DNA of 64,000 bases from DASRSS01 sp035765515 (GTDB lineage: Bacteria > Actinomycetota > Actinomycetes > Mycobacteriales > Jatrophihabitantaceae). The notes under the pieces were generated by a model. It worked only from the letters and a program-made list of their open reading frames with translations, searched no databases and was not told the origin of the DNA. The stretch lies in contig DASTXN010000157.1 in the NCBI GenBank assembly GCA_035765515.1, positions 1 to 64,000 on the forward strand. Direction: 5' to 3'. This document shows, in pieces, positions 23,402 to 32,221 of this stretch. Each line of letters opens with the position of its first letter. The stretch's first letter is position 1. The position numbers were made by a program, and so were the translations under genes.

Positions 23402-26326
23402 GTGCTTTCAGGATCGGTGGGCTTGGTCAGCCCGGTGTTCGTCGGGCGCGACAGCGAGCTGGCGATCGCTCGCGAACTGCTGGAGCGGATCGCGGCCGGT
23501 GATGCCGCACAGCTGCTGGTCGCGGGCGAGGCCGGAGTCGGCAAGACCCGCTTCGTCGAGGAGCTGGCCGCGACCGCGCGCACGAACGGCGCGCGAGTCC
23601 TGTCCGGCCGGTGCGTCCAGCTGGGCACGGACGGCCTGCCGTTCGCGCCGGTCGCCGAGGCGTTGCGCGAACTTGTCCGCGAGACCGGAACCCAGCAGCT
23701 GGACGAACTGCTCGGCCCGGCCCGCGAGCTCGTCCACCGGCTGGTGGGCTCGAGCACCGCCGAACCGTCCGCGCTCACCAGCTCGCAGCTGCTCGAACTC
23801 GCGCTCGGGCTGGTTGAACGGCTCAGCGAGGAACGTCCATTGCTCCTCGTGATCGAGGACCTGCACTGGGCCGACCGCTCCACGCTCGACCTCGCCGCGT
23901 TCCTGACGCAGAACCTGCGCGGCCTGCCCGCCGCGCTCGTGTTCACCTACCGCTCCGACGAGGTCGATCGGCGCCACCCGCTGCGCGCGCTGCTCACCGG
24001 CTGGGAGCGCGGCCGCACCGTGACGCGCATCGAGCTGGCGCGGTTCGGACGCGACGAGGTGAACGCGCAGCTCGCCGGAATCCTGGGCGACACCCCGGAC
24101 GCGAACACGCTGAACCTCGTCTACGACCGCTCGGAGGGCAACGCCTTCCTGGTCGAGGAGATGCTCAGCGTGGTCCGCTCCGGCGACCCGCGCGGCCTGC
24201 CGCCGTCGCTGCGCGACGTGCTCCTGGCCCGCGTGGACCACCTGAGCGAACCCGCGTCCCGGATGCTGCGGCTGGCCGCGGTCGCCGGGCGGTCCGTGCC
24301 GGAGCGGCTGCTGGTCGCGGTGTCCGGCATGAACGACGCCGACGCGCTCGCCGCGATTCGCGAGGCCGTTGAGGCGCATCTGCTGGTGGTGGACGAAGCG
24401 GGTTACGGCTACCGGTTCCGGCACGCGCTCGCGCGCGACGCGGTGTACGACGACCTGCTGCCCGGCGAACGCGTCCGGCTGCACGCCGCGTATTCCGACG
24501 CGCTCGCCCGGGATCTGCAGCTGCTGCGCGACAGCGACCTGTCCGTGTCCGCGTCTCTGGCCTACCACGCGTACGCGGCGCTCGACCTGCCGCGCGCGCT
24601 CAACGCGTCCGTCTCGGCGGGGCGCGAGGCGATGGCCGGGCTCGCCCCGCGCGATGCCCGCGCCCACTTCGAGCGGGCGCTGGAGATCTGGCCGCGTGTG
24701 CCCGCCGACGAGCTGCCGACCGGTGTCGACCAGGCGGACGTGCTCGCGCTCGCCGGTGAGGCCGCCTACCGCAGCGGCGAGATGGAGCGCGCGGCCACCC
24801 TGATGGCACAGGCGGTCGCGGAGTTGCCGGCGGACGCGTCGCCGGAACGTCGCGCGCTGCACATGCAGAACTCGGCGCGCTCCACGCGTGACACCGGCGG
24901 CGTGCCCGCGGCGGTCGAGCAGTTGCAGGAGGCGCTCGCCCTGCTGCCCGAGGACCCGCCGACGACGGTCCGCGCCGAGCTGCTCGCGTCGCTGTCGACC
25001 GCGCTGCTGCGCAACCGTGTCGTGGACCGCGCCGCACAGGTCGCCGAACTCGCCATCGACGCGGCGCGCGCCGTGCACATGCCGCGGGTCGAGGCGGACG
25101 CGCTGATCACGCGCGGCTACGGCCAGGCGGACATGGGCCGGGTGGCGGACGGCATCGCCAGCACCCGTGCCGGGCGGCAGCTGGCGGTCGAGAGCGGCGA
25201 TGCGCTCACCGCGATGCGCGGATTCATCAACGCGGCCGACCTATTGGAGTCGGGCGGCCAGTCGGCGGAGGCCGTGCGCGAGGCAGAGGCGGGCCTGGCG
25301 TTCGCGCAGCGGTCGGGGCTGGTGCGCAGCCTCGGCGCGTACGTAACCGGAAACCTGGTCGAGTCGCTGCTGCACCTGGGCCAGTGGCAGCGTGCCCGCG
25401 CGCTGATCGACGACACGCTCGCCGCGCAGCCCGAGGGGATCTTCGAGGCCAGCGTGCAGCTGCTCAACGCCGAGCTCGGCCTGCGCACCGGTGACATCGC
25501 CGGTTGCGAGTACGCGGTGGCGCGCTGCCGCGGGCTGCTGATCGACCCGGACGATCAGCAGTTCACCCATCCGCTGACCATGCTCGCCGCCGAACTGCAC
25601 CTGGTCGGCCGGCGTTTCGACGACGCCCGCGACACCGTGCTGCGCGCGCTCCTCGGCGTCGAACGGCTGGTGTGGCCGCGGTACGCCTGGCCGCTGGTGT
25701 GGACGGGCGTGCGCGCCGAGGTCGAGCGGGTGCGATCAGGGGCCGGCCCCGCGCAGGTCAACCCCGACGTCGTCGCCGTGACCCGCACGCTGGGCGTCGA
25801 TTCCCCGCCCACGCAGGCCTACCGGCTCATGTGCGCAGCGGAACTGGGCGACGTCGGTGTCGGCGATACGGGCTGGGACGACGTCCGCACCGCCTGGCGC
25901 GAGCTGTCCTGGCCGTGGCAGCACGCGTACTCGCTGCTGCGCCAGGCCGAGGTGCACGCCGAGGCCGGACGTCGCGGGCCAGCCGCCGACGCGCTCGTCG
26001 AGTCCTGGACGATCGCCACCACGCTGGACGCGCGCCCGCTGATCACCGCGGCCGAACAGCTGGCCCAGCGGGCCCGCATCGAACTCGGCGGCGCGCCGGC
26101 TCCGTCCCAGTCCGAGGCCGACCCACTGGCCGGATTCGGCCTGACCGCTCGCGAGCGCGAGGTACTGCTGCTGCTCGCCGACGGGCACTCCAACCCGCAG
26201 ATCGCGCGGGACCTGTTCATCAGCCCGAAGACGGCCAGCGTGCACGTCTCGAACATCCTCGCCAAGCTCGGCATGAGCAGCCGCGTACAGGCCGCCGGCC
26301 TTGTCCACCGCATCTCTGAGCGGTGA
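23402..26326 (+). CDS. Large LuxR-family ATPase regulator (LAL type)
   Basis: A 974-residue LAL regulator. An AAA-like NTPase module has Walker A at 42-49 (GEAGVGKTR) and Walker B near 147-158 (LLLVIEDLHWAD); a long TPR-like helical middle (about 380-880) would sense a ligand or partner; the LuxR HTH is at about 905-968 (LTAREREVLLLLADGHSN, ISPKTASVHVSNILAKLGM). GTG 23402 is used; GTG 23417 is possible. Such proteins activate secondary-metabolite or sugar genes after ATP-dependent assembly. The MFS gene downstream is a candidate target. Confidence 0.92.
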   Translation: MLSGSVGLVSPVFVGRDSELAIARELLERIAAGDAAQLLVAGEAGVGKTRFVEELAATARTNGARVLSGRCVQLGTDGLPFAPVAEALRELVRETGTQQLDELLGPARELVHRLVGSSTAEPSALTSSQLLELALGLVERLSEERPLLLVIEDLHWADRSTLDLAAFLTQNLRGLPAALVFTYRSDEVDRRHPLRALLTGWERGRTVTRIELARFGRDEVNAQLAGILGDTPDANTLNLVYDRSEGNAFLVEEMLSVVRSGDPRGLPPSLRDVLLARVDHLSEPASRMLRLAAVAGRSVPERLLVAVSGMNDADALAAIREAVEAHLLVVDEAGYGYRFRHALARDAVYDDLLPGERVRLHAAYSDALARDLQLLRDSDLSVSASLAYHAYAALDLPRALNASVSAGREAMAGLAPRDARAHFERALEIWPRVPADELPTGVDQADVLALAGEAAYRSGEMERAATLMAQAVAELPADASPERRALHMQNSARSTRDTGGVPAAVEQLQEALALLPEDPPTTVRAELLASLSTALLRNRVVDRAAQVAELAIDAARAVHMPRVEADALITRGYGQADMGRVADGIASTRAGRQLAVESGDALTAMRGFINAADLLESGGQSAEAVREAEAGLAFAQRSGLVRSLGAYVTGNLVESLLHLGQWQRARALIDDTLAAQPEGIFEASVQLLNAELGLRTGDIAGCEYAVARCRGLLIDPDDQQFTHPLTMLAAELHLVGRRFDDARDTVLRALLGVERLVWPRYAWPLVWTGVRAEVERVRSGAGPAQVNPDVVAVTRTLGVDSPPTQAYRLMCAAELGDVGVGDTGWDDVRTAWRELSWPWQHAYSLLRQAEVHAEAGRRGPAADALVESWTIATTLDARPLITAAEQLAQRARIELGGAPAPSQSEADPLAGFGLTAREREVLLLLADGHSNPQIARDLFISPKTASVHVSNILAKLGMSSRVQAAGLVHRISER

Positions 26327-26329
26327 GTT

Positions 26330-26348
26330 AGGGCAACCGCCCGATGCC
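26330..26348 (+). promoter_or_regulatory. Shared upstream motif, copy 1
   Basis: AGGGCAACCGCCCGATGCC lies between the LAL regulator and the MFS gene. It matches 16 of 19 bases of a motif upstream of the secreted glycine-rich protein (27638-27656). GGGC-AACC-GCCC within it can pair as a small hairpin. Possible regulator site; function unproven. Confidence 0.35.
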
Positions 26349-26402
26349 TGGGAGCACTCCTTAGCCGCACTCTCGTGATCGCCCGCCGACCTAGGAGCGA
26401 TC

Positions 26403-27614
26403 ATGCTGCACAACCGGAGCTTTTCCAGACTGCTCGCCGCGCTGGCGGTCTCCCAGCTGGGTGACTGGCTGTACAACGTTGCGTTGCTGGCGTTCGTGTT
26501 CGAGCGGACGCACTCGGCCACGTGGCTGGGTGCGACGACCGCGGCGCGCGTGCTGCCGATCGTGCTGCTCGGCCCGCTCGCCGGGATCCTCGGCGATCGG
26601 TTCGACCGGCGCGTGGTGATGGTGCTCAGCGACGTTGCCCGCGCCGCCACCATGCTCGCGCTCGTCGCCGTCGTCGAGTACGGGCTGCCGATCTGGCTCG
26701 TCCCGGTGCTGGCCGCCGTCGCGACCGCGGCGGCCAGCCCGTACCCGTCATGTGTCGCGGCGTCCGTCCCGCGGCTGGTCCCGCGCGAGCAGCTGCCGTC
26801 GGCGAACGCCCTGCGCGCGGCGGTCGGGCCGCTGGCCATCGTCGCCGGCCCCGCGATCGGCGCGGTCCTGCTCGCGATGGCCGGCGTCGCCTGGGCGTTC
26901 GCGCTCAACGCGGTCACCTTCGTCGCGTCGGCCGTGCTCGTGCTCGCGGTGCCGCAGCGGGACGCGTTCCGTCCGTCCGGTAGCGCCGAACGCGAGCCGG
27001 GGGTGTGGGCGGCGGTGACCGTCGGCGCGCGCGAGCTGCTCCGCCGTCCGGACGCGAGCCGGCTGGTCGGCGCGGACGTGCTGTGCAGTCTCTGCTACGG
27101 CGTGCAGACGGTGCTGCTGGTCGCGGTGAGCGTGCGACTGGGCTGGCACGATTCCGGCTACGGGCTGTTGCTCGGCGCGATCGGTGCGGGCGGGTTCGTC
27201 GGCACCACGCTCGCACCGCGGGTCCTGCGCGCGCTCGGTGGCCAGCACGCCCCGGCGCTCGCACTGCTGACGGTCGGAATCTGCTTACCGTTGCTGGCGA
27301 TCGTGCCCTCCTACCCGGTTGTGCTGCTCGCTGCGGCGGCCGGTGGTGCCGGTGCGCTGCTGGTGGAAGTCGGCGCGGAGACCGTGCTGCAGGAGCAGTT
27401 GCCGGACGACGTGTTCGCCCGCGCATACGGCTTCGCGTTCCCCGCCTCGATCGGCGGCATCGCGCTCGGCTCGCTCGTCGCGGCGCCGCTGGTGATGGCG
27501 CTCGGTGTCGCGGGCACGTTCGCCGCCGTCGGAGTGCTCGTCTGCGGCTACGCGCTCTGGCTCGGCACCGCCGGCCACCGTCCGTCCGTCGTCGCCGTGG
27601 ACGCACGGGTCTGA
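26403..27614 (+). CDS. MFS transporter (MFS_3/enterobactin-exporter-like)
   Basis: A 403-residue, 12-helix exporter-type major facilitator starting MLHNRSFSRLLAALAVSQLGDWLY, with the loop 2-3 motif GILGDRFDRRVV. The family contains drug and siderophore exporters. It begins 76 bp after the LAL regulator with a good SD (AGGAG). A 19-bp motif upstream (26330-26348) recurs in front of the next gene, suggesting shared control. Confidence 0.87.
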   Translation: MLHNRSFSRLLAALAVSQLGDWLYNVALLAFVFERTHSATWLGATTAARVLPIVLLGPLAGILGDRFDRRVVMVLSDVARAATMLALVAVVEYGLPIWLVPVLAAVATAAASPYPSCVAASVPRLVPREQLPSANALRAAVGPLAIVAGPAIGAVLLAMAGVAWAFALNAVTFVASAVLVLAVPQRDAFRPSGSAEREPGVWAAVTVGARELLRRPDASRLVGADVLCSLCYGVQTVLLVAVSVRLGWHDSGYGLLLGAIGAGGFVGTTLAPRVLRALGGQHAPALALLTVGICLPLLAIVPSYPVVLLAAAAGGAGALLVEVGAETVLQEQLPDDVFARAYGFAFPASIGGIALGSLVAAPLVMALGVAGTFAAVGVLVCGYALWLGTAGHRPSVVAVDARV

Positions 27615-27637
27615 CGGGCGGATCTGAGCCGCCGGAT

Positions 27638-27656
27638 AAGGCGACTGCCCGATGCC
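27638..27656 (+). promoter_or_regulatory. Shared upstream motif, copy 2
   Basis: AAGGCGACTGCCCGATGCC lies 58 bp upstream of the secreted glycine-rich protein gene and 23 bp after the MFS stop. The core GCCCGATGCC is identical to copy 1 at 26330-26348. Both copies lie in the only two sizeable gaps of this three-gene stretch. Confidence 0.35.
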
Positions 27657-27713
27657 CACCCGCGGGCCTTACCGCGAATCTCGACGTACGCAATCAGAAC
27701 CGAGGAGAACACA

Positions 27714-29675
27714 ATGCGCGCCCGAACCGTCACCATCGCTCTAGCGGCGCTGGCTCTCACTAGCTCGCTGGCCTTCGCGGTCTCGGCCAGTGCTGCCACG
27801 ACCACGCAGCCGACGCAGACCTTCACCACGGCCGGCACGTATTACGTGACGGTTCCCGACCACTTCGACGGGCTCGAGCTGGACGGCGTCGGTGGCGCGG
27901 GCTACGCAGGTGATCCTTCCTCGAGCGGTTCGTCGCGGGGCGGCGCCGGCGGCGCGGGCACCCACGTGCACGTCACGTTCGCCGAGAAGGCGTTGTCCAC
28001 CGGTGACGTGTTCAAGATCGTCGTGGGCGCGAAGGGGGGCGGCGGGCAGCGCGGCTACGGCTCTGAGGCTTCCGGCAGCGGCGGGAACGGCGGCGGCGCC
28101 ACGATCGTCACCGACGTCACCACCGGCAACGTGCTGCTCGTCGCCGGCGGCGGAGGTGGTGGCGGAGGCGGCAGCGGCTGGGACATCGGGTACGCGGGCG
28201 GTAGCGGCGGCACGGGCGGCGACGGCACGCCGGGCATCGGCATCTTCGGCCTGGCCGCCGGTCGCGGCGGCGCCGTCGGACAGATCGGCGACTGCACGCA
28301 GGGCGTCGGCCAGGGCGGGACCGGTGAGAGCGCGCCGACCGCGTCCGGAGACGGCGGCGGAGGCGGAGGCGGGCAGGGCGCGTGCGGTGGCGGCGGCCAG
28401 AGCGGCGGCAGCGGCGAGCACGGCGCGGGCGAGGGTGGTGGCGGCGGCGGGGGCGCCGGTGCGAGCTACGTCGCACCGTTCAACTCCGGCATGCAGTACT
28501 CCGCCGGCACGAACTCCGGCGACGGCACGGTTTCGGTCACCTTCACGACGCGGGTTCCGGAGCAGCCGGTGATCACGACACCGGACTGCATCTACCTGGC
28601 CAACCGCCCGATCGGCGGCTTCGTGTTCGTCACTGCCACCGGGTATCCCTTCCCGACACTCGCTCTGGTCGGTGGCCCCAGCTGGCTGCAGGACGACGGC
28701 TCCTCCACGGAGTTGTACCAACAGGACAGCGTCCTCACCCTGCAGCTCACCGGCGCCGCCGCGCCAGGCCAGTACCGGGCGCAGGTGGAAGCGAGGAACG
28801 ACGCCGGCTCGATCGTCGAACCGCTGACGCTCGTCGCCGGGACCGATCACGCGACGTTCCTCTCGCCGGACACCGCGACGGCAACCGCGGGCAGCCCGTT
28901 AACCTTCCGAGTGCAGGCCGTCGAATGCCCGCCGATCATGTACTACTCCATTGACGGGCCGAACGACGTGCCGTGGTTGACGATCGACCGCGGGACCGGT
29001 GAGCTGTCCGGCACGCCCACCGCGTCCGACGTCGGCACGCACACAATCACCGTCGAGGCGAGCACGGGTGGCGTCGTGGGCACCACGCTGACGCAAACCC
29101 TTACCGTGCACGTCGATCCGGCCGCGGTCACGCCACCGCCCGTCACGATTCCGCCGGTCACCAGCACTCCCCCGGCACCGCCGACGAATCCCGTGCCGCC
29201 GGCCACGACGCAGCCGCCCGCTCCACCGGCCTCGTCGGCCGGATCGACACCGCCGGGCAGCCCGTCCGCCGGCACCGCGCCCGCAGCGCCGAAACCGCCC
29301 TCGGCGAACAAGCCCTCGGCCGACCTGGCGGTGCACCTCGGCGGACCGGCGAGGGTGCGCAGGGGACGTACCTTCACCGAGACCCTCACCGTGACCAACC
29401 ACGGTCCGCGCCGGGCCGGCCGCGTGCACGTCGCGCTGCGCGTCCCGCACGGGTTCGCGGTCACCGACACCGCGGGCGCGTCACGCCACGGCCGGGCCCT
29501 GCGCTGGGGTATCGCGGCGCTGGCGGCGCACGCGACGCGCACGTACACGCTCACGTTCGACGTCGTCACACGCCGGGACGGGCACCGGACGATCCGGGCG
29601 GCCGTCCGCTCCCTCGCCGCACTCGACCGGCACCCGGCCAACAACCGGTTCCGCGCGCGACTGACCCTGATTTGA
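27714..29675 (+). CDS. Secreted glycine-rich protein with Ig-like and DUF11 domains
   Basis: A 653-residue exported protein. Residues 1-28 are a Sec signal peptide ending SASAA. Residues 30-285 form a glycine-rich domain (VTVPDHFDGLELDGVGGAG opening, then long Gly runs) like the domain shared with animal ALK receptors and bacterial adhesins. Residues 379-469 are a putative Ig (He_PIG) domain (WLTIDRGTGELSGTPTASDV), 470-545 a Pro/Thr-rich stalk, and 546-653 a DUF11-like beta-sandwich (VTNHGPRRAGRVHVALRVP). No LPXTG or transmembrane anchor is present. Probably a surface or matrix protein. Confidence 0.82.
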   Translation: MRARTVTIALAALALTSSLAFAVSASAATTTQPTQTFTTAGTYYVTVPDHFDGLELDGVGGAGYAGDPSSSGSSRGGAGGAGTHVHVTFAEKALSTGDVFKIVVGAKGGGGQRGYGSEASGSGGNGGGATIVTDVTTGNVLLVAGGGGGGGGGSGWDIGYAGGSGGTGGDGTPGIGIFGLAAGRGGAVGQIGDCTQGVGQGGTGESAPTASGDGGGGGGGQGACGGGGQSGGSGEHGAGEGGGGGGGAGASYVAPFNSGMQYSAGTNSGDGTVSVTFTTRVPEQPVITTPDCIYLANRPIGGFVFVTATGYPFPTLALVGGPSWLQDDGSSTELYQQDSVLTLQLTGAAAPGQYRAQVEARNDAGSIVEPLTLVAGTDHATFLSPDTATATAGSPLTFRVQAVECPPIMYYSIDGPNDVPWLTIDRGTGELSGTPTASDVGTHTITVEASTGGVVGTTLTQTLTVHVDPAAVTPPPVTIPPVTSTPPAPPTNPVPPATTQPPAPPASSAGSTPPGSPSAGTAPAAPKPPSANKPSADLAVHLGGPARVRRGRTFTETLTVTNHGPRRAGRVHVALRVPHGFAVTDTAGASRHGRALRWGIAALAAHATRTYTLTFDVVTRRDGHRTIRAAVRSLAALDRHPANNRFRARLTLI

Positions 29676-29696
29676 CTAAGAGTGCCGAGCGGGTAA
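29669..29696 (+). promoter_or_regulatory. Possible sigma-B/F-type promoter for the STAS gene
   Basis: GATTT at about 29669-29673 and GGGTAA at 29691-29696, spaced about 17 bp, resemble actinobacterial sigma-B/sigma-F promoters (GTTT ... GGGTA). It is 50 bp before the TTG start of a STAS protein, a class often under such sigma factors. The -35 match is partial. Confidence 0.3.
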
Positions 29697-29745
29697 CGTC
29701 GGCAGTGGCTAAACCCTCGCCAGGACCTCCTTTCCTGGGAGCACT

Positions 29746-30069
29746 TTGCCCGCCGCCGAGCAGTACTCAGATCGCGTCCTTTCCGCCGGCCCAGCCTCAT
29801 TCGTCGCCAAAGGCGAGGTGGACCTCGCCACGGCTGACGATCTCGTCGCGGCAGCGCTCCTCGCGCTCGACGACGTTCCGCCCGGCGACGCATTCGTTCT
29901 CGACCTCGGCGCCGTCACCTTCATGGACTGCGTCGGCGTGGCCGCGTTGCTCGCGATCAGGACCAGTTCCACCGAGCGCGGCCGCGCCTTCGCTATCAGG
30001 AATGCCCCGCAGTGCGTTCGACGCATACTTTCGATCACCGGTTTGGACCGCGAACTCGACATGTTCTGA
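29746..30069 (+). CDS. STAS-domain protein (anti-sigma antagonist fold) lacking the phospho-serine
   Basis: A 107-residue single STAS domain (KGEVDLATADDLVAAALLAL, FVLDLGAVTFMDCVGVAALLAI). In anti-anti-sigma factors the loop reads DSSG and a serine there is phosphorylated by an anti-sigma kinase; here it is Asp61-Cys62-Val63-Gly64, so neither serine is present. TTG start at 29746 with GGGAG seven bases upstream. No kinase or sigma gene is adjacent. Either an unswitched antagonist or a protein with another role. Confidence 0.8.
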   Translation: MPAAEQYSDRVLSAGPASFVAKGEVDLATADDLVAAALLALDDVPPGDAFVLDLGAVTFMDCVGVAALLAIRTSSTERGRAFAIRNAPQCVRRILSITGLDRELDMF

Positions 30070-30136
30070 CCTGGCGCGACTGCACCTCTGCGGCCGCGCG
30101 GTTATGTCGCTGCGGGGCCGCCGATAGCATCGCGCT

Positions 30137-30673
30137 ATGACGACGCCGCCGGTGATTCCGGAGCCGGACACCAAGGACTGGACCTGGACGCTCACCCGCC
30201 CGTGTCCGGACTGCGGCTACGACGCGACCGCCGTCCGCCGCGACGGGATCGCCACGCTCACCCGCAGTTATGTCGCAGCGGTGCTCGATGCGCTGCAGCG
30301 TCCGGACGCCGCGGTGCGTCCACAGCCGGACGTCTGGTCGTCGCTCGAGTACGCCTGCCACGTCCGCGACGTCTGCGCGCTGTTCGCCGAGCGGCTGCAC
30401 CTGATGCTCACCAAGGACGATCCCACTTTCGACGACTGGGATCAGGACGTGACCGCGCTCGAGCAGCAGTACTGGACCCAGAACGCGCAGGACGTCGCCG
30501 CCGCGTTGCAGCTCAACTCCGATCACGTCGCGGACGCGTTCGCCGCCGTGCGTGAGGATCAGTGGCAGCGTCCCAGCCGCCGCTCGAACGGATCGACGTT
30601 CACCGTCGACTCGTTCGGGCGCTACTTCCTGCACGACCTCGCGCACCACGCCTGGGACGTCCGCCCCGCCTGA
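30137..30673 (+). CDS. DinB-family protein
   Basis: A 178-residue protein of the DinB/YfiT four-helix metal-binding superfamily: WSSLEYACHVRDVCALFAER in the N-terminal half and DLAHHAWDV at the C-terminus supply the three histidines of the metal site. An unusual CPDCGYD dicysteine near the N-terminus (residues 23-29) could bind zinc. Such proteins are often thiol-dependent transferases in actinobacteria. Start ATG 30137; convergent with the GH8 gene. Confidence 0.87.
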   Translation: MTTPPVIPEPDTKDWTWTLTRPCPDCGYDATAVRRDGIATLTRSYVAAVLDALQRPDAAVRPQPDVWSSLEYACHVRDVCALFAERLHLMLTKDDPTFDDWDQDVTALEQQYWTQNAQDVAAALQLNSDHVADAFAAVREDQWQRPSRRSNGSTFTVDSFGRYFLHDLAHHAWDVRPA

Positions 30674-30696
30674 GGGCCATCGGTTCGTGCCCGTGT

Positions 30697-32011
30697 CTAC
30701 GACTGACCGGGCAGCCAGATCCGGAAGTGCCCGCTGTCGTAGAGCAGGCCGAGGAAGTAGAGCATGCCGTCGTAGTAGCGCGCCTTCCCCGACGGGATGG
30801 GCGTGTTCCAGAAGTCCTCGACGAACGCCTTCTTGCCGCGGTTCGTGGCGGAAATGGCCGAGGTCGAGTTCATCGCGACCAGACCCTGCGCGTGCGCGGG
30901 CTCGTAGGTGTTCTGACCGTTGACGATCGGCGTGCCGTCCGGGCGGTACCGGCTGACGTAGGTGGTAACGCCCTGGCCCTCGAAGAATCGCTCGAGCGTG
31001 TTCGAGTACTCGCTCTGCCATGGACGCACCCCGAACCACAGCGCGTCGATGTTCGCGTTCGCGATCACACGCCAGGCGTCCTCCTGGAAGTTCTGCCCGT
31101 AGCCGTCCGGATTCGACGGGTCCCACGGCGCCGGGTAGGGCTTGCCGTCGAAGGTGGTGTAGTCCGAGGCCAGCCCGGTCTGCGGGTTGGGGGCGGTCTG
31201 CAGGATCGTCTCGGCGGCGTCGGTGGCCTTGCCCCACTGCACCGCGTCGTCCGGATCCACCACCGCGAAGATCCGGTAGAACGCCGGCAGCGCGTAGGAC
31301 GGATCGGTGAAGTAGAGGGACGTGGCCGGTGGAGTGAACAGCGGCAGGTCATGCGTCGCGTCGAACATGTTGATGCCACCGGTGTCGGACTCGTGCCACA
31401 TCGCGTGCAGGATCTGCTTCGCCTGCTGCCCGTAGTCGTAGATGCCCGTGCCGTCGCCCCAGCGACCGGAGGCAAAGACCAGCGCCGCCGCGATCCACTG
31501 GTCGCCGTCCGGGGCGACACCGGGATCGATGATCTTGCCGGTCGTGTCGGTGTGCCACGCGAAGTAGTACTTCGTCGGGCCGCTCTGCAGCTGCATCTTC
31601 GTCTTGGCGAAGTTCCACAACGAGTCGAACTCGTACTTGTGATCGGTCTGGACCGCGATCATCATCGCGTAGCCCATTCCTTCGGTGCGCACGTCCTGGT
31701 TGCCGATGTCCTCGACGTAGGCCATGCCCGGCGCCAGCTGGTAGTACAGCGTCTGGCCGTCGTCATGGCGGGGCGCGGTACCCGGATCACCGTGGAACAG
31801 CTGGTTCCAGGCGGCGTCGAGCTTGGCCTGGATGGCCGGGTGCGAATGACCGTCATGCGCGAACAGGTTCGTGTACACGCCCGTGTGGCTCGCGCCCAGC
31901 GGGTTGTGCTGCAGCCCTGCCGGGCGGGGTCCCGCCGAGCGCCGCGGGCGCCGATGCGAGCACCGCGGCCGCCGCCACGAGCGAGATTCCCAACCTCTTA
32001 CCAGTGCGCAT
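30697..32011 (-). CDS. GH8 reducing-end xylose-releasing exo-oligoxylanase, apparent frameshift behind the signal peptide
   Basis: The catalytic part reads as a full GH8 domain of the Rex type: VRTEGMGYAMMIAVQTD (general acid Glu at 31681-31683), PDGDQWIAAALVFASGRWGDG, YFTDPSYALPAFYRIF and the closing ARYYDGMLYF. Rex enzymes remove xylose from the reducing end of xylo-oligosaccharides. ATG 32011 has a strong SD (GGAGG, four bases away) and starts a clear signal peptide (MRTGKRLGISLV...), but that frame does not reach the catalytic frame. Deleting one G from the GGGG run at 31926-31929 joins them. Either a sequencing error or a recent inactivating frameshift; otherwise the gene looks intact. 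Confidence 0.85.
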
Positions 32012-32146
32012 GGCACCTCCACCTCGGATCGACCGGTCGCGTGGCCGAAGGAACCCCTTCGCCGCCTACCGGTCGAACTGGATAACACGGACCTTGATCG
32101 CAGCGTCACCCACGTGATCAGGGTGCGCGGGACATTACGCGCAGGT

Positions 32147-32161
32147 TTGACCGTTAGTCAA
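32147..32161. promoter_or_regulatory. Inverted repeat upstream of the GH8 gene
   Basis: TTGAC-CGTTA-GTCAA is a perfect 5-bp inverted repeat with a 5-bp centre. It is 136 bp upstream of the GH8 start and 60 bp past the end of the ROK repressor gene, in an otherwise featureless 210-bp gap. A candidate site for the ROK repressor. Confidence 0.4.
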
Positions 32162-32221
32162 CGGGCATCTCCACACAGAAGGTCCATGTTTGGCAGAAAG
32201 CCGAAAGAACGGCTGGATCAG

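Noticed and set aside
28020..28470. GGCGGC-rich stretch as a non-coding repeat array
   Set aside because: It encodes the glycine-rich domain in a continuous frame with a signal peptide upstream.
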